Source: Micromonospora echinaurantiaca (GTDB lineage Bacteria > Actinomycetota > Actinomycetes > Mycobacteriales > Micromonosporaceae). Taken from it: a stretch of 64,000 nucleotides of DNA. Of this stretch, positions 45,574 through 55,161 are shown one piece after another. Each line of letters begins with the position of its first letter. Position 1 is the first letter of the stretch. Below the pieces are notes generated by a model. It was not told where the DNA came from. It made no database searches and saw only the letters and a list, made by a program, of their open reading frames with translations. The DNA is taken from the NCBI RefSeq assembly GCF_900090235.1, contig NZ_LT607750.1, positions 2,988,501 through 3,052,500 of the forward strand. Reading direction: 5' to 3'. The translations under genes and the position numbers were made by a program.

Positions 45574-46269
45574 TCACCGTCTGCTCGACGTCGTCGTGGC
45601 GAGCCTGGCGATCGTCGCGGAGAGCCACACAAGACCCAGGGCCGCTCCCGTGAAGAAGAGCAGGACGCTTGCCGCCGAACCGACGAAACCGGCAACGACG
45701 ACCACCGGAACGATGCGAGAAGCCAGCGCCCAGCCACGCCGGCCCTGGGCGGAGAAGTGACGCGCGAGCGCGATGAACGCCGCGCACAACGCCAGGTAGC
45801 CGATCATGCCGCCGACCATGTGGACGGCGCCGTGGGTACTGAGAGAGGTGGTCGGGCCGTCGGATGTGCCGACGGGGAAGCCGGCACCGGGGTCGGCGGC
45901 GAACACCGCGCTGACCAGGAATGAGGCGCCGAACACGGTGACCAGTGGGGGTGCCCAGGTGGTGCCTGGCCCGTCCTGCAGCGCCCGCCGCAGGCCAACC
46001 GCGCCAGCGATGATCAGCATTCCGCAGACGACGAAATTCATCACCTGGATCCAGCCCAGATCTCCGAGGCTGAGCTGGCTGATGGCGTTGCGGGTGAAGT
46101 CGAAGCCCTCGCGGGTCAGGCCCTGGATCACGCCCGCCGCCAGGAACAGCGGGCCCGCGGCGATACCGCAGCCCATCAGCAACGGGTTCGTTGGACGAGT
46201 TCGAGTACTGGTGGTTCGGGGCCGCGCGCCCGCCGGCGCGCCCGGCTCGACGGTGCTGTCGATGTTCAT
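45574..46269 (-). CDS. DUF998 membrane protein
   Basis: A 231-residue protein with about six hydrophobic helices. It has GPLFLAAGVIQGLTREGFDF and RNAISQLSLGDLGWIQVMNF near the start, a hallmark of DUF998, and HMVGGMIGYLALCAAFI later. The function of the family is unknown. The ATG at 46269 (MNIDSTVEPG) is preferred over an earlier one at 46341. Confidence 0.8.
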   Translation of the reverse strand: MNIDSTVEPGAPAGARPRTTSTRTRPTNPLLMGCGIAAGPLFLAAGVIQGLTREGFDFTRNAISQLSLGDLGWIQVMNFVVCGMLIIAGAVGLRRALQDGPGTTWAPPLVTVFGASFLVSAVFAADPGAGFPVGTSDGPTTSLSTHGAVHMVGGMIGYLALCAAFIALARHFSAQGRRGWALASRIVPVVVVAGFVGSAASVLLFFTGAALGLVWLSATIARLATTTSSRR

Positions 46270-46394
46270 GCGTGGGTTCCCATCGGTAGGAGTCGAAGCG
46301 GTGATGACCTCCAGTCTTCGGCGGCCGGCAGCATCCATCAAGCCAAGATCGAACTAGGATCGTTGACCTGGGTTCAACGAACAGGCCGAGATGT

Positions 46395-46724
46395 TCAGGC
46401 GCCGGGAACGTCCTGAACGGCCAGCTGGGCGCCACCTCGGCAGTCCCGCCGCTGCGCGACTGCCCGGCTTGGGAGGTTGGAAGCGGTGCTGTCACGGAAC
46501 ACCGCTGCGGTGACCACGACCGTCAGCCGGTGCCGGACACCTCGCCGGGCCCGTGGATCAGGCAGACCGGCAAGCGCTTCGGGCAGCCCACCGGCGGTTT
46601 CGACAACGCTCAGAGCCGGTGCGCAGGACAAGGACGAGATCAGCGATGATGGCAGTGCGGACATGACCCACCTCGGGCGATCAGCATGGCGTAGAGAACC
46701 TTGATGATCTTCTGAGCCGGTCAT
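46395..46724 (-). mobile_element. ISAs1-like transposase N-terminal fragment
   Basis: GLPEALAGLPDPRARRGVRH and RLTVVVTAAV is the N-terminal signature of ISAs1-family (H-repeat) transposases (L-x-x-V-PDPR-x-x-R-G-x-R-H). The following catalytic part is missing and the sequence becomes unrelated. Confidence 0.65.
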
Positions 46725-47025
46725 GCCCGTCTTGCTGCCACCAACAGCGGTCCTTCTACTCCAAGCCCCACAAGTCAGACACCGTCACGACTTTGCCGGG
46801 CCCTGGTCGGCACGTACCTCGGTGATGGGCTCATCATCCAAGCCCCGAAGACCGGCGACGTCATCGAGATCACTCGGCTGAGTCGTTGGATCACCCGGAT
46901 CGCAGCAATTCGCCGCATCGTTGCCCAGTAATCGGCGTACGTTCTCGACCTCGATTCCGCCTGGCGCTCAGTCGCAATGCCAGAATCGCGGCGAGCGGAT
47001 CGCGGCTAGATGAGTGCGTTCACAC
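46725..47025 (+). other. Gene-poor stretch with a short unassigned C-terminus
   Basis: A plus-strand frame ending near 46931 reads GDGLIIQAPKTGDVIEITRL and ends ITRIAAIRRIVAQ at a TAA. It has sensible codon use but no start, so it is probably the end of a lost gene. The base composition here is lower in GC than the neighbours, and nothing else is recognisable. Confidence 0.35.
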
Positions 47026-47967
47026 TCACCGAACTCGGTCAGACTCTCGGAGGGGAATCGTCCTCGCTCGGGCGGCCCAGGCATCGACGATGCGGTCCAG
47101 GGTGCGCCTGCCCCACCGGCTCATCGTCGGGTTGGAGTCGAGGTAGTACCAGACTAGCCCCATCGCCTGCTGGAACGCCCAAGCCATCCCGCGCCGCCAC
47201 TGGACGTCGCCGCATCCGAGCTCGCGGCGGAGGATGCCGCGCTGGTGCTCGTCGAGGAGGTGCCAGGCCGCCACGAGGTCGAGCGCCGGGTCCGCCGGGC
47301 CGAAGCCGCCGCCGTCCAGGACGCCGACGAGACGGCCGTCTTCGACGAGGACGTTGGGCGGGATGAGATCGCGGTGGCACATCGCGTCCTCGTCGACCTC
47401 GGGCAGCGTCCGAAGCTCCGCCCAGATCCGCCGCAGGAGGGGTACGTCGAGTAGGTCCTCACTCTGCCGAAAGCATGTCTCGAGCCATTCGTCGTGGTCC
47501 GGGAGGTGCCCGCCGCGACCGACGCCGTCGAAGCGTCGCCCACGGGTGTCGGCGGCGCGCATCCCGGCGATGAGCTCGGCCAGGTCATGGGCGAACGCGT
47601 TCGACCCTGCGGAATCCTCGACCGTCGCGTCGTGGCCGGACAGCCAGGTCTGGACGCTCCACGGCAGCGGATAGCCCGCGCCCGGCTCCCCGAGCGCCAC
47701 CGGCTCCGGGGTGGGCACGGTGGCGACGCCGGCCAGTTCACGCGCGGCCTCGGCCTCGGCCGCCAGCGACGCGCGGGCCTGCGCCGGGTCGTGACCGACC
47801 AGAGGGAAGCGGGCGGCCAGGTCGTCGCCGATCCGGAAGATCGCGTTCACGGTCCCAGGCGTACGCAGCTCGGTGACCGGCAGTCCGCGCCACTGAGGGA
47901 ACTGCACCTCGACCAGCTGACGGACGGTCTGCGCGTCGACGTGAAGCTGGTCGGCGTGCATCGTCAT
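47026..47967 (-). CDS. Phosphotransferase-family (APH-like) protein
   Basis: A 313-residue kinase-fold protein. The N-lobe has TPGTVNAIFRIGDDLAARFP, the catalytic loop is CHRDLIPPNVLV (H-x-D-x4-N) and the metal loop is VLDGGGFGPADP, where most family members have I-D-F/W-G. Asp is kept. These enzymes phosphorylate small molecules; substrate unknown. The ATG at 47965-47967 follows GGGAGG. It is more distant from the one at 43997 than from typical Tn5-region kinases. Confidence 0.8.
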   Translation of the reverse strand: MTMHADQLHVDAQTVRQLVEVQFPQWRGLPVTELRTPGTVNAIFRIGDDLAARFPLVGHDPAQARASLAAEAEAARELAGVATVPTPEPVALGEPGAGYPLPWSVQTWLSGHDATVEDSAGSNAFAHDLAELIAGMRAADTRGRRFDGVGRGGHLPDHDEWLETCFRQSEDLLDVPLLRRIWAELRTLPEVDEDAMCHRDLIPPNVLVEDGRLVGVLDGGGFGPADPALDLVAAWHLLDEHQRGILRRELGCGDVQWRRGMAWAFQQAMGLVWYYLDSNPTMSRWGRRTLDRIVDAWAARARTIPLRESDRVR

Positions 47968-47999
47968 GCCGCCATCCTCCCGTCGGCGACCGCGGGTGT

Positions 48000-48230
48000 C
48001 CTCCGATTTTCGCGCGGCAGGCTCGGCACCGTCGCCCGACCAGCCGCCAGCGGCCGGTCGAGACGACGTCCACCTTGTCGCCGCGGACCCGGATCGCGGA
48101 GTCGTCGTCGAGCCGGCAGAGCGGGAAGTCCACGCTCGCCGCAAGCCGGTCCGCCCATGCCTCGTCGCGGTTTGGGAAGGACGGGGAGTCGAGGTGCGGC
48201 TTGACGTACCAGTCGAACAGCACGTCTGCA
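48000..48230 (-). pseudogene. Remnant of an unrecognised small protein
   Basis: From a GTG at 48223 the frame reads LFDWYVKPHLDSPSFPNRDE, DFPLCRLDDDSAIRVRGDKV and STGRWRLVGRR, then loses coding character near 48010 and overlaps the next gene. The left side stops at the edge of the 180-bp repeat R1 (48231). The repeat may have cut the gene. Confidence 0.4.
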
Positions 48231-48410
48231 CATCGGCTACTTGTTTCATTGAGCTGCGACCGTGGCCCGGCCAGGCTTCGGTCGAGGCGCCCGGGTTGTC
48301 GCTCTCTTTGCCGCTGCCAACGCTGGTCGTGTGGCTCTCATCTGGCCTGCGCGGCCCGGGCGTCGCCCCAGGGCAGGGAGAGGCTCAGGGGTTTGCTCGG
48401 CTCGAAGTAG
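48231..48410 (+). repeat. Repeat R, copy 1
   Basis: A 180-bp non-coding segment from CATCGGCTACTTG to GGCTCGAAGTAG. The same sequence recurs inverted at 55753-55934 over its full length and in part at 53779-53905. Shared blocks include CCGTGGCCCGGCCAGGC, GTCGCTCTC and GGCAGGGAGAGGCTCA. It lies 50 bases upstream of an IS110-like transposase but is independent of it in orientation, so it looks like a small non-autonomous element. Confidence 0.7.
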
Positions 48411-48437
48411 CGTTGCCCTCCCGGCTCGACAACCCAG

Positions 48438-49594
48438 GTGGATCGAGCATCGGAGGACGCGTTGAGTGGCACGTCGGATCGTGTGGTCATCGGGATGGAC
48501 CCGCACAAGCGCCCTGCCACGATCGAGGTCATGGCACGCGACGAGACCGTCGTCGGCGGCGGCCGGTTCGACACCGACCGCGACGGCTACACGGCGATGA
48601 GGAAGTACGCCAGCCCGTGGCCGCACCGGGTTTGGGCGATCGAGGGCTGCCAGGGCGTCGGCCGGCACATCGCCAACCGGCTACTGGCCGACGGCGAGCA
48701 GTCGTCGATGTCCGCCGAAGCTGTCCGCCAGGGCGCGGGTGTTCGCCACCGGGCAGGGCCGCAACCCTGATGCCACGGACGCGCACTCCATCGCGCTGGT
48801 CGGCACTCGCATGGCCGGGCTGCGCCCGGTCGTCAACGACGAGCAACTCGCCCTGCTGCGGATCCTGGTCGACCGGCGCCGGTCCCTCGGTGAGGACCAC
48901 ACCCGGACGGTGTCCCCCGACGGGGCGAGGAAAAGCCTGTCCGCCGCGCAGGCCAAGGCACTGCTGGCAGGGTCAGACCCCGTGACGCGGTCGGCAAGGC
49001 CCGACGCCGGGTCGCCGCGGAGCTGATCAGTGACCTCGAACGGGTCTACCAACGCACCAAGGAGGCAGACAAGGAGCTGAAAGAGGTGGTCACCTCCACC
49101 GGCACCACGTTGATGAACCTGCACGGCATCGGACCCTCCGGCGCCGCATGCTGGTCGAGGTCGGTGACATCACTCGGTTCCCCGACCGGGCCCACTTCGC
49201 CTCCTGGAACGGCACCGCCCCCATCGACGCATCCTCAGGCGAGCAGGTACGCCACCGGCTCTCCCGCGCCGGCAACCGACAGATCAACCGGGTGCTGCAC
49301 ACCACCGTCCAGCTACGCAACCCCACCGAAGGACGCACCTACTTCGACCGCAAGAAGACCTCCGGCGAGACATCGATGGAAGCAATGCGCGCCCTCAAGC
49401 GTCGCCTGTCCGACATCGTCTACCGACGCATGCTCAATGACGTCGCGGGCGTAGCGGCGGGCCCAGGAGGACAACGGGGAACGACTCCTGACTCCAGCGT
49501 GACCAACTCGCATCCCCAAGCCGGCTCTTCGGAGAAGTCACTTCCCGGACCCGCCGAGACCCAGGATACAACCGTGCTCCCGACGGTGTCTTGA
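48438..49594 (+). mobile_element. IS110-family transposase with several frameshifts
   Basis: Three frames give one transposase in order: RVVIGMDPHKRPATIEVM (first Asp) to GRHIANRLLADGEQ; then VFATGQGRNPDATDAHSIAL and GLRPVVNDEQLALLRILVDR; then DLERVYQRTKEADKELKEVV, LHGIGPSGAA, and finally GDITRFPDRAHFASWNGTAP with RHRLSRAGNRQINRVLH to a stop at 49594. The DEDD and Ser regions are all present, but at least three frameshifts break the gene. It is the most complete of the IS110 relics in the window. Confidence 0.75.
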
Positions 49595-49765
49595 CACAGA
49601 GGGAAGCCAGATGAGTACGGCGAAGCGTTTTCGTCGGCCGGCTCCGGGGGCGGCACTTTTCTGACCGCCCACGTGCCTGGTCGAATCCTTGCCGATACCG
49701 CAGCAGCGACGTCGCCCCGGTGCCGGCCACGCCTCGGCTCAAGCCTCAGCCGACGAGTGACGATC

Positions 49766-50128
49766 TCATCCCTGCAAGACGCGCCGCGGCTTGAACCGGC
49801 GAACCTCCTGCGGCCAGCCGCATGCCTCCGCGATTTTGCCGGCCCACATCCGGGCGGTCGCATCATCCGGCACGTCCACGATGGTCAGGCCACCCAGGAA
49901 CTCCTTGGTCTCGACATAGGGCCCGTCGGTGAAGACCAACGCACCGCTTGTGGCGTCTGCGTTGAAGACTGGGCCGTCCTCTTCCTCCAGGCCCCCGGCG
50001 AAGACGAATGCCCCGGCGGCCTTGATCTGATCAACAACCGCCCTGGCGAGGGGACCGCGCCCGCGGAACCACTCCTCGGTGTGGTCACCCACCCACTGCT
50101 GATTGAAGTAGATGAGGTACTCAGGCAT
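49766..50128 (-). CDS. YCII-domain protein
   Basis: A 120-residue protein of the YCII/DGPF superfamily. It shows YLIYFNQQWVGDHTEEWFRG, AGAFVFAGGLEEEDG, the DGPYVETKEFLGG motif and a closing EACGWPQEVRRF. In related proteins the DGPF/DGPY-ET-KE segment binds the ligand in an open alpha/beta barrel, often as a dimer. The reaction is unknown. The ATG at 50128 has GGGAGCGG upstream. Confidence 0.85.
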   Translation of the reverse strand: MPEYLIYFNQQWVGDHTEEWFRGRGPLARAVVDQIKAAGAFVFAGGLEEEDGPVFNADATSGALVFTDGPYVETKEFLGGLTIVDVPDDATARMWAGKIAEACGWPQEVRRFKPRRVLQG

Positions 50129-50444
50129 GTCCGCTCCCTCTGATCGTCTCCGGACCCGACGTCCGTCTCTGCATACGCTACGAACGGCATCCGGCAGATC
50201 CGACACTCTCCAGCTTGATTTCTGTCAACCGGTCAACCGTCGCACTCACATCGGCCACGAGCGGTCGGCTGACTGGTCGGTTTCGCACGTGCGGCCCCTG
50301 ACGCCCTCTCGGCGGCAGAGAATGCGTCGGGCAGTTCAGGATGGAGCTCAGCGTGTGTGCCCGTTTGCGCGTCGCCGTACCTGCCGGATGCGCCACCGGT
50401 GGTGTCCGGCGGGTTACGCATTGGGCGCCGGCCAGCAAGACCTC
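50129..50444. other. Intergenic stretch, nothing recognised
   Basis: No frame on either strand carries a recognisable domain, and no strong hairpin or promoter was seen. Confidence 0.4.
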
Positions 50445-50657
50445 TTACCAGTACGCTTCGTCGTCCCATGGCTCGAAGTCGATGAACTCCAGCGGATCGT
50501 CGAGTTTGTCCAGGCCAGGGAGCCCTTCGGTGGCGAAGCGTCCGCGTAGCCACTCCAACAGGTCGGCCAGCGGCCGCCGGTGGCGTTCAGCGGGGTGCAC
50601 CAGTCTCTGCCCAGTTGGACCAGCGTGGGTGTCGGCGACGATGTCTTTGCGCTGCAT
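50445..50657 (-). CDS. Possible 70-residue acidic-tailed protein or gene end
   Basis: From an ATG at 50657 the frame has RPLADLLEWLRGRFATEGLP and ends LDDPLEFIDFEPWDDEAYW. The ordered helices and acidic tail suggest real coding sequence, but no ribosome site precedes the ATG, so it may be the C-terminus of a lost gene. I recognise no family. Confidence 0.3.
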   Translation of the reverse strand: MQRKDIVADTHAGPTGQRLVHPAERHRRPLADLLEWLRGRFATEGLPGLDKLDDPLEFIDFEPWDDEAYW

Positions 50658-50779
50658 GTCAACCGATGCGTGGTCTACCTGGTGAGCCGTCTCCGTGTCG
50701 TCGACAAGCAGCGGCGCGCCTGTTGCGGCGCTGCCCCAGCAACGTGGCGCGACCCGGCCCATCCCGGTCACGACGACTG

Positions 50780-51047
50780 GGCGATGCTCGGCGCCGGCGG
50801 ATGCGGGGCGATCCCGGTGCATGTCGAGGCGACGCCGATCCGCTTCGACGTCGCCGTTCCCGGCGAGTTGCTCGGCGCGCTGACCCGGCGCAACCGACGC
50901 GGAGAACAGCGCACCTTGAAGTACGTCGTCGACGGTCGTCTCGAACGCTCCGTCAGCCTCCAGGGCGTCTATCGTCTGACCGACGAATCCGCCGCTCGAT
51001 TGGGCGCCCTGCTCGATAGTTCGCCAGCCCCGTGCCGAACGGGGTAG
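50780..51047 (+). pseudogene. C-terminal part of an unrecognised protein
   Basis: The plus-strand frame WAMLGAGGCGAIPVHVEATP, VPGELLGALTRRNRRGEQRT and VDGRLERSVSLQGVYRLTDE is consistent coding sequence and ends at a stop at 51047. The frame before about 50780 looks random, so the N-terminus seems lost. I do not know the family. Confidence 0.35.
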
Positions 51048-51168
51048 ACGCTCCACGTGCATCAGGATCGGTAGCCGCCCTTGACCGACGACGCGCCTTG
51101 ACGGCGGCAGATGCGCGTATCCGCTGCTGAGGATGTGCGACGGCAGCGCCGGCTGCCTCGCCTGGCGG

Positions 51169-51634
51169 TCAGTAGTGGGTGAGGATCTGCGTAACTGGGT
51201 GGCCGAGGAGATCAGCCGTCTTGGCGAGTTCCTCTGCGTCGAGTTCGTATTGCGATCGAGTCGGGTTCATGGCGCTCACCTCGAACCGCGCGAAACCGAT
51301 GGGCCAGTCGTAGTGCAGGCTGTTCAGCGGTACGACCGCACCGCAGCAGGGCACCGTCACGTCCAGATGGTCGAAGCTCAGGCTGCCATTTGCCCTGACG
51401 ACGTCCCCGAGCCAGTCCAGACCGATATCCCGACCGCAGCGCGAGCACGTGATCTGGCTGGTGTTCTCGCCGGCGTCGATGAGGGTCATCCGGTCGTAGA
51501 ACTGGTTCCCACCTCGTCGACAGCGTCGTCGGGGCCCGAGAACAAGCTCGCAACGTAGGCAACGGCGGCGGCCGCGTCGTGGGCGGGCTGCCAGCCCGGG
51601 TCCGTCGGGATCAGGCGGATGAACGAGTCGCTCA
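51169..51634 (-). pseudogene. Cys-rich hypothetical protein with one frameshift
   Basis: From a GTG at 51634 one frame gives SDSFIRLIPTDPGWQPAHDA and AVAYVASLFSGPDDAVDEVG; near 51500 the frame changes and continues FYDRMTLIDAGENTSQITCS, CGRDIGLDWLGDVV, VPCCGAVVPLNSLHYDWPIG and NPTRSQYELDAEELAK to a stop at 51169. CSRCG and PCCG suggest a zinc-ribbon-like fold. The two halves make a consistent protein of about 155 residues, so one base has been gained or lost. Function unknown. Confidence 0.65.
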
Positions 51635-51849
51635 CAAGCCAAGCATGCCTGGTCGTGTTCTCAGCATGTCGGGCGCCATCGATGCATGATCAGTCGAGCC
51701 GCCGCTTGCTCTGCATGCTCATCCGCCTTTTCTGGACTCCGCGCCCGCGTTGCTCGATGCAGCACGCCCGCAACATGGGGCACCCGACCAGCGGCATGTG
51801 AGTGCAAGTCGCCTCAGTAGTGGTGGCCCCACAGCCGTGGCTCTGTTGG

Positions 51850-52764
51850 TCATGAAATACAGGCTCCGCACTTGGTGTAAGTGCGCTGCTCGTTGACCGA
51901 TGGGTCGCTGCTGTAGTTGACAAGCGCCAGCGAAGGGCCTGTGGCGAAGATCTGCATGGGGCGGCTGCCGGTGTGCGTCGGTTGCCCGGCAACGTTCGTA
52001 AAGAAAAGGTGGACGTTGCTGTGCGGCCCGGCGGGGTCCCACTGCGGACGCTCCAATTTCCACGTCCCCACTCCCGATGCCCGATCATGGACTCGGTCGA
52101 AGTCCGCCGGGAGCGCGAACCGGTTTCCCCCGAACAGGTAGGAGAAGTCCTCGCCCCGGAACCCGCCGTTCTTATCGAAGACGATCGTCGAGCCTCGCTT
52201 GGTGTCTTTCCACATCCCGACGAGTTGATCGGAAGTGACGTCGATCCGCTTGCCAAGGCCCTTACGTTTTGGCGCTATGCGGTGACAGCCGGTCTGGCAT
52301 TTGCGGTAGACGACGGTGTTGTTGACGTCGGGGTCACCGATGTAGTGAACGAGAACGATCGCACCGTCAGACCGCTGCGCCTCGACGCTGTTGCCCCCCG
52401 CCGTCGGGCGCCTCGCCAAGACGTCGAAGTGAAGATCAATCAACCCACTCGGCCCTTGCGAATGCCCCAGCAGCTTGCCGATCGACCACTGACCGGAGCC
52501 GGGCGCCTTGTCATGCTTGACGTCGAAGCCGGCCGGGAGGACGTCTGTGAAGCCGACGAACATGTAGCCCGCGTCGCTGGCGTAGAAGTCCCCGTCCGCC
52601 GTGAACTCGATGACGCCGCCTCGCTGATCGCTCTGCCACACCCCAATCAGGTCATCTGCCGTCATGTCAACCAACTCGACACCATCCGAGAGCGCCGGTC
52701 CCACAAAGCATCCGGCGGTCATAGTGAGAGCGATGACAAGCAGCAGGATTTTTCGCACAACCAT
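51850..52764 (-). CDS. Lipoprotein with an internally duplicated domain
   Basis: A 304-residue secreted lipoprotein. Residues 1-19 are a signal peptide with lipobox TMTAGC. Two copies of a domain of about 130 residues follow. Copy 1 (about 32-160) has MTADDLIGVWQSDQRGGVIE, LPAGFDVKHDKAPGSGQWSI, LVHYIGDP and ends KCQTGC. Copy 2 (about 176-303) has VTSDQLVGMWKDTKRGSTIV, LPADFDRVHDRASGVGTWKL, LVNYSSDP and ends KCGAC. Each has a terminal Cys pair. It is probably a cell-surface protein; I recognise no named family. Confidence 0.7.
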   Translation of the reverse strand: MVVRKILLLVIALTMTAGCFVGPALSDGVELVDMTADDLIGVWQSDQRGGVIEFTADGDFYASDAGYMFVGFTDVLPAGFDVKHDKAPGSGQWSIGKLLGHSQGPSGLIDLHFDVLARRPTAGGNSVEAQRSDGAIVLVHYIGDPDVNNTVVYRKCQTGCHRIAPKRKGLGKRIDVTSDQLVGMWKDTKRGSTIVFDKNGGFRGEDFSYLFGGNRFALPADFDRVHDRASGVGTWKLERPQWDPAGPHSNVHLFFTNVAGQPTHTGSRPMQIFATGPSLALVNYSSDPSVNEQRTYTKCGACIS

Positions 52765-53004
52765 CCCCGGCCAGGCGCTAATGATGGACCTCGATCCTAT
52801 GCCGGACGCGACCCCCGCGCAGGCCGAGCATGACGGGACACGTACGCGTCGATAGCCTGACGTCCGGCCGTGGCATTGCCCGAGGAGGTGAGCACCGTGA
52901 ACGTTGTATCGATGTGGGTGCTCCCCTCGTCGTCACGGTCTGGCGATTGATGCCGGTGTCGCCCGGGAGCGTCTGGACAAGGCACTCCCGAGAGGCGACA
53001 TCCT

Positions 53005-53400
53005 ATGGATTCTGCACACCTGTTCAACGGCACCGGCGAGCATGCCGTTGCCGCCACGCGGATCGCCGAGTGGCAATGGCACGCTCTGGAGGACGACCAG
53101 GTGGTCGGCCGCGGTGAGGTATCCCACCGTCCCGACGGGCGGCTCTTTCTCAGCATCGACGCATGGCACGAGGCGGTCTTCGACCGGCTTGCCGACACCA
53201 TGCTGGCGGACCTGCCGAGGCCGCTGTACACCGTCGTCGACGAGGCCGACCTCGACTTGATGGTCCAGTGGGAGCGAGCCGGTTTCGCGCCCCGCCGCCG
53301 CGAGTGGGAGTACGTCGTGCCCACCGACCCGCGGATCACCGGACTCGGCTCGGCGCCACCCCCGCCGGGCGTGACAACGTTGGCCGTCGGCGAGTACTAG
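53005..53400 (+). pseudogene. GNAT-associated N-terminal half, truncated
   Basis: A 131-residue frame with [60 protein letters not shown] and [14 protein letters not shown] recall this as the first half of a two-domain GNAT acetyltransferase, but it stops right after [10 protein letters not shown] where the second half should begin. It may be a natural single-domain protein instead. It ends six bases before the IF-1 gene. Confidence 0.5.
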
Positions 53401-53405
53401 AAAAC

Positions 53406-53630
53406 ATGGGCAAGGCTAACGGCGGCATCCAACTCGAGGGCACCGTTCTCGAGTGTCTTCGCAACGCCACCTTCAGAGTGGAACTCCAGAACGGGCACAA
53501 GGTGCTGGCACACATCAGCGGGAAGATCCGGAAGAACTACATCAAGATCCTGCCGTTTGACCGCGTGCTCGTGGAAATCAGCCCGTACGACCTCGACCGC
53601 GGCCGGATCCTTTTCCGCTATCGCAACTGA
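53406..53630 (+). CDS. infA: Translation initiation factor IF-1, probable second copy
   Basis: A 74-residue S1-like OB-fold protein with all IF-1 hallmarks: [40 protein letters not shown] and [22 protein letters not shown]-1 binds the ribosomal A site during initiation. Housekeeping infA sits in a ribosomal-protein operon; here it is alone in an accessory region with no ribosomal genes, so it is probably a paralogue. The ATG at 53406 is six bases after the upstream stop. Confidence 0.9.
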   Translation: MGKANGGIQLEGTVLECLRNATFRVELQNGHKVLAHISGKIRKNYIKILPFDRVLVEISPYDLDRGRILFRYRN

Positions 53631-53778
53631 CGACCGCATCCATCGCACCGGAACCTTCTCGGCAGGTAGGACAGGCGACTCGCTGAGCAGCACGACGGTG
53701 GCGTCTATGCTCGGCACCCAGCTTGATCACGGATGCCGCCGTCGTCTCTCGTCCTTGACCGGACCCGACGCGCATGCT

Positions 53779-53905
53779 CGTCGGCTACCTCATTCACCTG
53801 CGACCGTGGCCCGGCCAGGCATCGGTCCACTCGGTCCACGCGCTCGGGCTGTCGCTCTCTCATCGGCTGCTCACGCTGGTCGTGTGGCTCTCATTTGGCC
53901 TGCCC
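53779..53905 (+). repeat. Repeat R, copy 2 (partial)
   Basis: TCGGCTACCTCATTCACCTG, CGACCGTGGCCCGGCCAGGC, GGGCTGTCGCTCTC and GTCGTGTGGCTCTCATTTGG match copy 1 at 48231-48365 in order, with a 9-10 bp insertion. The right part, with the GGGAGAGGCTCA block, is absent. The flank 53631-53778 has no gene. Confidence 0.65.
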
Positions 53906-54003
53906 CCTCGATCGCGCCCCCAGCGGCTAGTGCGGTGGCTTGGAGTTCGGCGGGGTCGGGTTCCAGCCGCCAGGGTGTGTTGTGCCAGCCGTGAGCGTCA
54001 GGG

Positions 54004-54370
54004 TCACGAGCGGACCTTGAATCGGGCGATCAGCTTGACGGTGGTGCGCGGGGCTTCGGTGAGGAGTTGGTCGCCGTCGTGAACGCGGAAGGTGGTGTCG
54101 GCGGCTTCGACGGTCACAGTCGATCCGGCGTGGGCGATGCCGACGTGGATGCGTTGGCCGGCGATGACCAGGGTTCCTCGGCAGCTGACGCGACGTTAGA
54201 CCGGCACCGGATGGGACGCGGGCTGGCGGTGGCGGTTCGGCGGGGCGGGCATCGCGGATGCGGGAAATCTCGGCGGCTGTCAGGGGGTTGGGCAGGCTGC
54301 GCAGCAGTACGCCGTCAGCGGTGAGCTGCATCAGACCCGGTCGAGCCGGACGGTGACCCGCCTGCCGGCG
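54004..54370 (-). mobile_element. IS481-like transposase C-terminal fragment
   Basis: The minus strand carries RGTLVIAGQRIHVGIAHAGS, VTVEAADTTFRVHDGDQLLT and APRTTVKLIARFKVRS to a stop at 54004-54006, the C-terminus of IS481-type transposases. Upstream, LMQLTADGVLLRSLPNPL in another frame continues the same protein, so a frameshift lies near 54210. The catalytic core is missing. Confidence 0.6.
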
Positions 54371-54576
54371 AAGTGCTAGCCCACAGGATGTTGCCGGCCG
54401 GCAACGGGCTCCTTCGGAGCCGCCGCCCGGCGCCGCAGCGCCGGGGCGGCGAGCCCAGGTGTGAGTGCGAAGTGTCGCCATGCCTCGATCTCAGTCGAGC
54501 CGCTCGCTGTGTTAAAAGGCGATCGGCGAGCGGCAACACCTCGGTTATGTCCCGCCGGTCGCACGGTCGCGCCGGC

Positions 54577-55161
54577 TCACCGAGTAAGGACGCGGAAGCG
54601 CAGGTGGACCGCCTTGGCGGTGCCGACCGGTTCGCCGGGGACGAGCCGGATGTGGTCGTCGCCGATGTGCTCAAACAACCGGGTGCCGTGGTGGAGCAGG
54701 ACAGGCACGAGGTGGATGGAGATCTCGTCCACCAGGCCCGCGCGCAGATACTGCTGGATCAGGTCCGCGCCGCCCATCACACACATGTCGCGGCCGTCGG
54801 CAGCGGTGGCCGCCTCGCGCAGCGCGTGCTCGGGCCCAGCGGTTACGAACGTGTACACGCCGCCCTCGACGACGTCGGCGGGTGCCGTGTGGGTCACCAC
54901 GAACACCGGGACCCGGGCGGGACCGGACGGGCCGTCCGCGCCCCACCACGGCACCGACAGGTCGTAGGTGCGTCGGCCGGTGATGATCGCTCCCACGCCG
55001 GCGCCGCCTCCACCGAGAACCTCCCGGTCGCGGTCGTCGCCGTCGAACGCCCACTCGTGCAGTACCAGACCGCCGTCGCCCATCGGCTCCTCCGCACGGA
55101 CGTTCGACGCATTCACGAACCCGTCCAGAGACATGCTGATGTCCACGATGACCTTGCTCAT
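54577..55161 (-). CDS. RibD C-terminal/dihydrofolate reductase-like protein
   Basis: A 194-residue protein of the RibD_C family. It starts with VIVDISMSLDGFVNASNV, has AIITGRRTYDLSVPWWG (NADPH site G-R-x-T-Y), VFVVTHTAP, CVMGGADLIQQYLRAGLVDE and IHLVPVLLHHGTRLFE. These proteins resemble dihydrofolate reductase and use NADPH, but the natural substrate of this subgroup is unknown. The ATG at 55161 follows GGGAGGAAG. Confidence 0.85.
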   Translation of the reverse strand: MSKVIVDISMSLDGFVNASNVRAEEPMGDGGLVLHEWAFDGDDRDREVLGGGGAGVGAIITGRRTYDLSVPWWGADGPSGPARVPVFVVTHTAPADVVEGGVYTFVTAGPEHALREAATAADGRDMCVMGGADLIQQYLRAGLVDEISIHLVPVLLHHGTRLFEHIGDDHIRLVPGEPVGTAKAVHLRFRVLTR

